A DNA stretch of 64,000 nucleotides from Streptomyces olivochromogenes (GTDB lineage: Bacteria; Actinomycetota; Actinomycetes; Streptomycetales; Streptomycetaceae): positions 231,308 through 295,307 of the forward strand of contig NZ_KQ948451.1 in assembly GCF_001514115.1 (NCBI RefSeq), in the 5' to 3' direction. Positions 58,485 to 64,000 of this stretch are shown piece after piece. Below the pieces are notes generated by a model. That model was not told where the DNA came from. It saw only the letters and a list, made by a program, of their open reading frames with translations, and searched no databases. The translations under genes were made by a program, and so were the position numbers. Within the stretch, counting starts at the first letter, position 1. Each line of letters begins with the position of its first letter.

Positions 58485-59570
58485 CTAGAAGTTGAACTGA
58501 TCGATGTTCTTGGCGTCGAAGACGGTCGGCTTGCCCAGGTTGATCACGCCGCCCTTGCCGATGGTGAACGAGCCCATGTCACCGGCCTTGAAGGTCTCGC
58601 CCTCGGCGCCGGTGATCTGCCCCGAGGCGAGCGCCACGGCCGTACGCGCGGCGAGTTCGCCGAGCTTCGCCGGGTTCCACAGCTCGAAGGCGTCGACGGT
58701 GCCGTTCTTGACGTACTTGCGCAGGTCGTTGGGGGTGCCGAGGCCGGTCAGCTTGACCTTGCCCTTGTACTTGGATCCGGACAGGTACTGGGCCGCGGCC
58801 TTGATCCCGACCGTGGTCGGGGAGATGATCCCCTTGAGGTTCGGGTGCTCCTGGAGGAGACCCTGGGTCTGCTGGAAGGACTGCTGGGCGTCGTCGTTGC
58901 CGTAGGCGACCTTGACCAGCTTGACGTCCTTGTACTTGGGGTCCTTCAGCTCGTCCTTCATGAAGTCGATCCAGGTGTTCTGGTTCGTCGCGGTCTGCGC
59001 GGCGGACAGGATCGCTATCTCGCCCTTGTAGCCGATCTGCTCGGCGAGCAGCTGGACCTCGGTGCGGCCCAGGTCCTCGGCGCTGGCCTGCGAGACGAAG
59101 GCGTTGCGGCACTCGGGGTTGGTGTCGGAGTCGTAGGTGACGACCTTGATCTTGTTGCTCATGGCCTGCTTGAGCGCGGTGCACAGGGCGCCCGGGTCCT
59201 GCGCGGAGACGGCCATCGCGTTGACCTGCTGCTGGGTGAGCGTGTTGACGTAACTCACCTGGCCGGAGGTGTCGGTGGCGCTGTTGGGGCCGACCTCCTT
59301 GTACTTGGAGCCCAGCTCTGTCAGCGCCTTCTCGCCGCCCTTGTCCGCCGAGGTGAAGTAGGGGTTGTTGACCGCCTTGGGCAGGAAGCCGACCGTGAGG
59401 CCCTTCTTGAGGGCGGCGTTCGGGTCCGCCTTGCCGCCGGTGACGGCCGAGCCGGTGTTCTCGTCCTTGACGTCCTTCTTGGTGGTGCCGCCGCAGGCAG
59501 TCGCGGCGAGGGTGAGAGACGTGACGGCGGCGAGGGCCGCGCAGGCACGACGGAGGGATGACTTGCGCAT
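58485..59570 (-). CDS. rhaS: Rhamnose-binding lipoprotein RhaS
   Basis: 361 residues. The signal sequence ends in a lipobox (LAATACGG), then comes a Peripla_BP_4-type binding domain (LTVGFLPKAVNNPYFTSADKGGEKAL). It matches the RhaS component of Rhizobium-type rhamnose ABC importers. AAAGGA lies 9 bases before ATG 59570. A short hairpin and repeat lie between the permease gene and this gene, perhaps to adjust expression. Confidence 0.88.
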   Translation of the reverse strand: MRKSSLRRACAALAAVTSLTLAATACGGTTKKDVKDENTGSAVTGGKADPNAALKKGLTVGFLPKAVNNPYFTSADKGGEKALTELGSKYKEVGPNSATDTSGQVSYVNTLTQQQVNAMAVSAQDPGALCTALKQAMSNKIKVVTYDSDTNPECRNAFVSQASAEDLGRTEVQLLAEQIGYKGEIAILSAAQTATNQNTWIDFMKDELKDPKYKDVKLVKVAYGNDDAQQSFQQTQGLLQEHPNLKGIISPTTVGIKAAAQYLSGSKYKGKVKLTGLGTPNDLRKYVKNGTVDAFELWNPAKLGELAARTAVALASGQITGAEGETFKAGDMGSFTIGKGGVINLGKPTVFDAKNIDQFNF

Positions 59571-59604
59571 GGCATGGGGTCCTTTGATACGAGGGTGAGC
59601 GGGA

Positions 59605-59667
59605 GCGCCCCTTCAGGGGCGCGGGAAACTGCGCGACCAGCGACATCGGGTCCCGCAGACGCAGAAC
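59605..59667. repeat. Dispersed intergenic repeat, copy 2, with GCGCCCC hairpin
   Basis: GCGCCCC (59605-59611) pairs with GGGGCGC (59616-59622). The rest (59616-59667) matches copy 1 at 53048-53099 in block order: GCGCGGGAAACTGCGCG, CCAGC, CCCGCAG, AGAAC. It sits inside the rha operon between rhaQ and rhaS. Confidence 0.75.
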
Positions 59668-59670
59668 GAC

Positions 59671-60651
59671 CTATCCAGTGGAGCGAGCCGCGGCCCTTGC
59701 CACAGCGACTTGCTGAGCAACCCGAGGGCCAAGCACAGAGACGACGAGCAGAACACCGGTGACGACGATCTGCGACTGCGCGGAAACATTCAGCAGACTC
59801 ATCACGTTCTGCAGCGCCCCGAGCAGGAAGACACCCGCGATCGCACCTCCCAACGTGCCCTTGCCGCCGTCGAAGTCGATGCCGCCGAGCAGGACGGCGG
59901 CGACGACGGAGAGTTCGAGGCCGTTGGCGTTGTCGTATCGGGCGCTGGCGTAGTGCAGGGCCCAGAAGATGCCGGTGAGGGAGGCCATGAAGCCGGTGGC
60001 GACGAAGAGGATCAGCTTCTGCCGCTTGACGCGGATGCCGGCGAACCGGGCGGCCTCCTCGTTGGCGCCGACCGCGAAGGCCGAGCGCCCGAACGGGGTG
60101 GCGTGCAGGACGACCACGGCGATCGCGAGGAGTACGAGGAAGGGCAGGAACGCCTGCGGGATGAAGGTGTTCCCGATGCGCCCGGACGCGAAGTCCTGGT
60201 ACTGGGTGGGGAAGTCGGTCACCGCGTCCGAGCCGAGCACGATCTGCGCGATGCCCCGATAGGCGGCGAGCGTGCCGATGGTGACGGCGAGGGACGGCAG
60301 TCCGAGCCGGGTCACCAGCAGACCGTTGACCAGCCCGCACACCACTCCCAGGAGCAGACACAGCGGGATGATCGTCTCGATGGTCATGCCCTGGTTCCAC
60401 AGGGCGCCCATCACCGAGCCGGACAGTCCCGCCGTGGAGGCGACCGAGAGGTCGATCTCCCCGGCCACCACGAGCAGGGTCATCGGCAGCGCGATCAGCG
60501 CGATGGGCAGTGTGTTGCCGATCAGGAACGACAGGTTGAGGGCGTTGCCGAAGCCGTCGACGAAGCCGAAGGAGAACAGCAGCAGGACGATGAGGAGGGC
60601 GCCGACGACCGTGTCCCAGCGGACGGCGCGCGCGAGGGACGAGTCAGCCAT
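59671..60651 (-). CDS. rhaQ: Rhamnose ABC transporter permease
   Basis: 326 residues with eight to ten hydrophobic segments, BPD_transp_2 (ribose/rhamnose) type. The loop VAGEIDLSVASTAGLSGSVMGAL is characteristic. ATG 60651 overlaps the previous permease gene by 8 bp. With RhaP it forms the membrane channel. The Q/P assignment follows the second-permease position and is not certain. Confidence 0.88.
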   Translation of the reverse strand: MADSSLARAVRWDTVVGALLIVLLLFSFGFVDGFGNALNLSFLIGNTLPIALIALPMTLLVVAGEIDLSVASTAGLSGSVMGALWNQGMTIETIIPLCLLLGVVCGLVNGLLVTRLGLPSLAVTIGTLAAYRGIAQIVLGSDAVTDFPTQYQDFASGRIGNTFIPQAFLPFLVLLAIAVVVLHATPFGRSAFAVGANEEAARFAGIRVKRQKLILFVATGFMASLTGIFWALHYASARYDNANGLELSVVAAVLLGGIDFDGGKGTLGGAIAGVFLLGALQNVMSLLNVSAQSQIVVTGVLLVVSVLGPRVAQQVAVARAAARSTG

Positions 60652-61684
60652 GGCGGGCGTTCCTCTTCTTCAGTGCGGAGGCCACGCGCAGCGCGACGAT
60701 CCGGTCGACCGCGATGGCGAGGATGAGCAGGATGCCGTTGATGGCGAGCACCCAGACGGAGCTGACGCCGAGGGCGGGCAGCACACTGTTGATGGAGGTC
60801 AGCAGCAGCGCGCCGAGCGCGGCGCCGTAGACGCTGCCGGAGCCGCCGGTGAAGACGACGCCGCCGACCACCACCGCGCTGACGACGGTGAGTTCGTAGC
60901 CGGTGCCGGTGCCGGAGTCGACGTTGCCGAACCGGGCGAGGTACAGGGCGCCCGCGAGTCCGGCGAGGCCGCCGCACACGACGTACGCGGTGAGGATCCG
61001 CTTGCGGACGGGGATGCCGGCGAGCCGGGCGGCCTCCGGGTTGGAGCCCAGCGCGTACAGCTCGCGGCCGCTGCCGAAGTGCTTGAGGTAGTACGCGGTG
61101 ACCAGCAGGACCGCCAGCGCGATCAGGGCGAGGTACGGGACCGCGGAGATGCCGCCGGAGCCGAAGTCGACGAAGCCGCCGGGGAGGTCGGCCGCGGTGA
61201 TCTGGCGGGAGCCGACCCAGATGGAGTCGACGCCGCGGATGATGTAGAGCGTGCCGAGGGTGACGACCAGCGCGGGCACCTGGCCGAGGCTGACCAGCAG
61301 CCCGTTGACCAGTCCGCAGCCGATGCCGAGCAGGACGGCCAGGAAGACCGCGACGACGGGGTTCCCGCCGCCGTGCAGATAGGTGCCGGCGGCGAAGGCG
61401 CTGATGCCGAGGGTGGAGCCGACCGACAGGTCGACGTTCCGGGTGATCACGACCAGCGACTGACCGGTGGCGACCAGCACCAGGATCGTCGCGTTCAACA
61501 GCAGGTCCTTGATGCCCTGTTCGGACAGGAACTCGCTGTTGCCCATCTGGGTGATGGCGATCATCACCAGGAAGACGACCAGGATGGCGAGTTCACGCAT
61601 CTTGAAGACACGGTCCACCAGCCGGGTGCCACTCGACTTGGGCACCTCGGCGGCGGGCGCGGGGTTGGGTGCGGTCACCGTCAT
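60644..61684 (-). CDS. rhaP: Rhamnose ABC transporter permease
   Basis: 346 residues, BPD_transp_2 type, with TRNVDLSVGSTLGISAFAAG and the following membrane segments. The Pro/Ala-rich N-terminus is cytoplasmic. ATG 61684 has GGAGGG 8 bases upstream and overlaps the stop of the small AAP-repeat ORF (ATGA). Confidence 0.88.
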   Translation of the reverse strand: MTVTAPNPAPAAEVPKSSGTRLVDRVFKMRELAILVVFLVMIAITQMGNSEFLSEQGIKDLLLNATILVLVATGQSLVVITRNVDLSVGSTLGISAFAAGTYLHGGGNPVVAVFLAVLLGIGCGLVNGLLVSLGQVPALVVTLGTLYIIRGVDSIWVGSRQITAADLPGGFVDFGSGGISAVPYLALIALAVLLVTAYYLKHFGSGRELYALGSNPEAARLAGIPVRKRILTAYVVCGGLAGLAGALYLARFGNVDSGTGTGYELTVVSAVVVGGVVFTGGSGSVYGAALGALLLTSINSVLPALGVSSVWVLAINGILLILAIAVDRIVALRVASALKKRNARHG

Positions 61685-62025
61685 ACGGCGGCCCTCCGGG
61701 GGATGTTCGGGGTCTGGCGGACGACCGTCGAAGTGAGGGGAACGGACCCCTGGGGGGAGGGGGGTGTGGCGCGGGCGGCCGAACCGGCGGCTCCGAACTC
61801 CCCACCGGCGGCCCGCTCAACGTTCTCGGGCGCGAACCGACCACCCGCACCGGCCACTGCCGGGGCTGCCGGTGCTGCCGGTGCTGCCGGTGCTGCCGGT
61901 GCTGCCGGTGCTGCCGGTGCTGCCGGTGCTGCCGGTGCTGCCGGTGCTGCCGGTGCTGCCGGTGCTGCCGGTGCTGCCGGTGCTGCCGGTGCTGCGTCGA
62001 GGGTGGCACGCCTGGCGGCTGTCAC
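61681..62025 (-). CDS. AAP-repeat small protein between rhaT and rhaP
   Basis: 114 codons from GTG 62025 to the TGA at 61681-61683. The GTG overlaps the rhaT stop (GTGA) and its own stop overlaps the rhaP start (ATGA). GGGAGGG lies 7 bases before the GTG. About residues 12-54 are Ala-Ala-Pro repeats encoded by the 14-copy 9-bp tandem array; the rest is basic and Ala/Gly/Pro-rich without membrane segments. I know no such gene in rhamnose importers. It is either a true small protein or a translation-coupling element keeping ribosomes moving from rhaT to rhaP. Confidence 0.6.
   Translation of the reverse strand: MTAARRATLDAAPAAPAAPAAPAAPAAPAAPAAPAAPAAPAAPAAPAAPAAPAAPAVAGAGGRFAPENVERAAGGEFGAAGSAARATPPSPQGSVPLTSTVVRQTPNIPRRAAV
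61865..61990. repeat. 14 perfect tandem copies of a 9-bp unit
   Basis: GCTGCCGGT on the + strand is repeated 14 times without a mismatch, followed by a partial copy. Being a multiple of three, changes in copy number would lengthen or shorten the AAP protein without frameshift. Confidence 0.95.
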
Positions 62026-63539
62026 GCGGCAACCCTCCCCGTCGCGGCGGCCATCACGGTCTCCTCGGTGGCTTCGGAGCGGGGTATCTCGGCGGTGAGC
62101 CGGCCCTCGTGCATCACCAGCACCCGGTCGGCCATGCCGAGGATCTCGGGCAGGTCGGAGGAGATCATCAGGACGGCCACCCCGTCGGCGGCCAACTCGG
62201 AGAGCAGCCGGTGCACTTCGGCCTTCGTGCCCACGTCGATGCCCCGGGTGGGCTCGTCGACGATCAGCACCTTGGGGCCGGTGGCGAGCCACTTGGCGAG
62301 GACGACCTTCTGCTGGTTGCCGCCCGAGAGCGTGTTGACCGTGTCGGCGATCCGGGCGTACTTCACCTGGAGCCTGACCGCCCAGTCGAGGGAGCGGCTG
62401 CGTTCGGCGCCGCGGTCCACCAGCCCCGCCTTCACGGTCGTACGCAGCCCGGTGAGCCCGATGTTGCGCTCGATGGACATGTCCATCACCAGGCCCTGGG
62501 CGCGCCGGTCCTCGGGGACGAGGGCGAGCCCCGCGGCCATGGCCGTGGAGGGCGCCCCGTTCGTCAGCGACTTCCCGTCGACCTCGACCTCTCCGGCGTC
62601 CCAGCGGTCGACGCCGAAGACGGCCCGGGCGACCTCCGTACGCCCGGCGCCGACGAGTCCGGCGAGCCCGACGATCTCGCCGTGCCGCACGTCGAAGGAG
62701 ACGTCGGTGAACACGCCCTCGCGGGTCAGCCGGCGCACGCTCAGGGCGACTTCGCCGGCCTCGACGTCCTGCTTGGGGTAGAGCTCGTCGAGGTCGCGGC
62801 CGACCATCCGGCGTACGAGGTCGTCCTCGGTCATGCCGTCGAGGGGCTCGCTGGAGATCAGGGCGCCGTCGCGCAGGGTCGTGACCCGCCGGCAGATCTG
62901 GAAGATCTCCTCCAGGCGGTGCGAGATGAACAGCACCGCCGAGCCCTGCTCGCGCAGGGTGCGCACGACACCGAAGAGGCGGGCCACCTCGCTGCCGGTC
63001 AGGGCGGCGGTCGGCTCGTCCATGATCAGGACGCGGGCGTCGAAGGAGAGCGCCTTGGCGATCTCGACGATCTGCTGGTCGGCGATGGACAGTCCGCGCG
63101 CCGGGCGGTCGGGGTCGAGTTCGACACCTAGTCGCTTCATCAGCGCGGCGGTCGCCTCGCGGGTCGCCTTGTGGTCGATGCGGCCGAATGCGCGCCGGGG
63201 CTGGCGGCCCATGAAGATGTTCTCCGCGATCGACAGGTCGGGGAAGAGGGTGGGCTCCTGATAGATCACCGCGATGCCCGCGTCGCGGGCGTCGGCGGGA
63301 CCGTGGAAGACGGTGGGCTCACCGTCCAGCAGCACCCGACCGGCGTCCGGTCGGTGCACGCCGGCGAGCGTCTTGATGAGGGTCGACTTGCCCGCGCCGT
63401 TCTCACCGGCGAGAGCGTGCACCTCGCCGGGGAACAGTTCCAGGGACACGTCCCGCAGGGCGCGTACCGCGCCGAAGGACTTGGAAATGTCCTCCAGCGC
63501 CAGTACGGGGGCCGGACCCGCGTCGGACCGGTGGGTCAT
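62022..63539 (-). CDS. rhaT: Rhamnose ABC transporter ATPase (two-domain)
   Basis: 505 residues with two ATP-binding cassettes. The first has Walker [11 protein letters not shown] (about residue 40), [15 protein letters not shown] and Walker [10 protein letters not shown]. The second has the degenerate [34 protein letters not shown] and [12 protein letters not shown]. This is the RbsA/RhaT layout. It energises uptake through RhaP/RhaQ. It is the first gene of the operon; a LacI-type palindrome lies about 45 bp upstream of its ATG. Confidence 0.93.
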   Translation of the reverse strand: MTHRSDAGPAPVLALEDISKSFGAVRALRDVSLELFPGEVHALAGENGAGKSTLIKTLAGVHRPDAGRVLLDGEPTVFHGPADARDAGIAVIYQEPTLFPDLSIAENIFMGRQPRRAFGRIDHKATREATAALMKRLGVELDPDRPARGLSIADQQIVEIAKALSFDARVLIMDEPTAALTGSEVARLFGVVRTLREQGSAVLFISHRLEEIFQICRRVTTLRDGALISSEPLDGMTEDDLVRRMVGRDLDELYPKQDVEAGEVALSVRRLTREGVFTDVSFDVRHGEIVGLAGLVGAGRTEVARAVFGVDRWDAGEVEVDGKSLTNGAPSTAMAAGLALVPEDRRAQGLVMDMSIERNIGLTGLRTTVKAGLVDRGAERSRSLDWAVRLQVKYARIADTVNTLSGGNQQKVVLAKWLATGPKVLIVDEPTRGIDVGTKAEVHRLLSELAADGVAVLMISSDLPEILGMADRVLVMHEGRLTAEIPRSEATEETVMAAATGRVAA

Positions 63540-63582
63540 GTGAGCTCCTCAACGACGCGGGCGGCGAGGCCTCACGACGTCG

Positions 63583-63638
63583 TGAAAGGTTTCAACTAGG
63601 TTGCCGGGACGTTAGGCAGGTTGCCCAGGTCACGTCAA
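63583..63638 (-). promoter_or_regulatory. Promoter and operator of the rhaT operon
   Basis: On the minus strand TTGACG (63633-63638) and TAACGT (63609-63614) are 18 bases apart. The palindrome TGAAAGGTTTCA (63583-63594) follows the predicted start, typical for LacI-type roadblock repression. Confidence 0.65.
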
Positions 63639-63710
63639 TGGGTTCGGGTCGAAATTTTCGATAGCCGATGGTCACAACCGAGTCACGGAGGGCGGTCTTC
63701 ATCCAGGGGC

Positions 63711-63770
63711 TTGACACGCCTTCGGACGGCTCATAGCTTCGGCGTTCTGAATCGTTTCAGATCGTTTCAG
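63711..63770 (+). promoter_or_regulatory. Promoter and operator of rhaI
   Basis: TTGACA (63711-63716), a 17-bp spacer and TAGCTT (63734-63739) form a strong HrdB-type promoter. CTGAATCGTTTCAG (63747-63760) is a palindrome over the predicted start, and ATCGTTTCAG is repeated directly at 63761-63770. Confidence 0.7.
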
Positions 63771-63868
63771 GCGGAAGAGCTGTTCCGATCAGGCAGAAGT
63801 GCAGTTCGGACCCGACTCCACAAGTCGTTCGAAACCGAAGCCACACCCGAAGTCACAGGAGCCCCGAA

Positions 63869-64000
63869 GTGACCGAGCTTGCCGCGGTGAAGACCGCCCT
63901 CAAGACCCAGGCAGTAGAGACGCCCTCGTGGGCGTACGGGAACTCGGGAACCCGCTTCAAGGTGTTCGCGCAGCCCGGAGTCCCGCGCGATCCGCGCGAG
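63869..64000 (+). CDS. rhaI: L-rhamnose isomerase, 5' part (runs off the window)
   Basis: The first 44 codons from GTG 63869, with AGGAG 8 bases upstream. The N-terminal sequence contains [24 protein letters not shown], highly typical of the RhaI-type L-rhamnose isomerase of Pseudomonas and actinobacteria, which converts L-rhamnose to L-rhamnulose. The frame is still open at the right edge. It is divergent from the importer operon. Confidence 0.9.
   Translation, partial: MTELAAVKTALKTQAVETPSWAYGNSGTRFKVFAQPGVPRDPRE

Noticed and set aside
61865-61990. CRISPR-like repeat array
   Set aside because: Units are 9 bp, without spacers; it is a simple tandem repeat in a coding frame.

Overview
The window is high-GC actinobacterial chromosome, almost certainly Streptomyces. 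The signs are pervasive GC-rich third codon positions, GTG/TTG starts with GGAGG-type ribosome binding sites, Tat and lipoprotein export signals, sugar ABC importers that lack their own ATPase, a DmdR/IdeR-type iron box, and accessory families typical of the genus (STAS and SpoIIE-type regulators, VanZ, I36 inhibitors, DUF2470, DUF3455, DUF3626, CGNR). No plasmid, prophage or CRISPR locus is visible. The only mobile-element trace is a broken IS110-type transposase tail near 18.5 kb.

Layout. 0-1.2 kb is gene-poor. 1.2-7.4 kb holds a STAS anti-anti-sigma protein, an AraC regulator divergent from vdcBCD (vanillate/hydroxybenzoate decarboxylation with a UbiX-like flavin prenyltransferase), and a PAS-GAF-PP2C phosphatase. 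8-18.5 kb is an alpha-galactoside cluster: a GH110 enzyme, a tightly overlapped operon (binding lipoprotein, two permeases, GH36 alpha-galactosidase, LacI repressor), and a divergent secreted six-hairpin glycosidase-like protein, with repeated TTGCAAG-type half sites between the divergent genes. 18.5-31 kb mixes housekeeping and accessory genes: PRPP synthetase, an OtrA-type ribosomal protection protein, DUF4230, VanZ, two I36-type secreted inhibitors flanking a lipoprotein, a PHP/HhH protein, a structured RNA that is a good 6S RNA candidate, an SDR, an alpha/beta hydrolase, and a MerR/membrane-protein pair. 31-37.5 kb is a ROK-regulated beta-glucoside cluster (binding protein, two permeases, GH1).

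37.5-55.4 kb carries two CYP102-type P450s: one fused to its reductase (1059 aa) and divergent from a PAS/HTH regulator, the other a heme domain alone beside a TetR regulator. Between and around them are DUF3626, a quinone oxidoreductase/CGNR pair with a striking double operator, a FUSC-like transporter, a beta-propeller lactonase, an iron-box-controlled DUF2470 protein, a Cys-rich pentapeptide-repeat protein, an ECF sigma factor with a SnoaL-like tail, and a proline iminopeptidase. 55.5-64 kb is an L-rhamnose cluster: LacI repressor, BNR-4 family secreted protein, mutarotase RhaM, ABC importer RhaS/Q/P/T, and divergently the start of L-rhamnose isomerase, which runs off the right edge. Both promoters of the divergent rha region can be read, each with a LacI-type TGAAA/TTTCA palindrome.

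The most unusual item is a small open reading frame between rhaT and rhaP. It has its own Shine-Dalgarno sequence, overlaps rhaT (GTGA) and rhaP (ATGA), and consists largely of 14 perfect 9-bp repeats encoding Ala-Ala-Pro. Other points of interest are the 6S-like RNA, the GACACC-N9-GGTGTC tandem operators, the paired CYP102 genes, and a 31-bp perfect inverted repeat enclosing one of two copies of a dispersed intergenic repeat.
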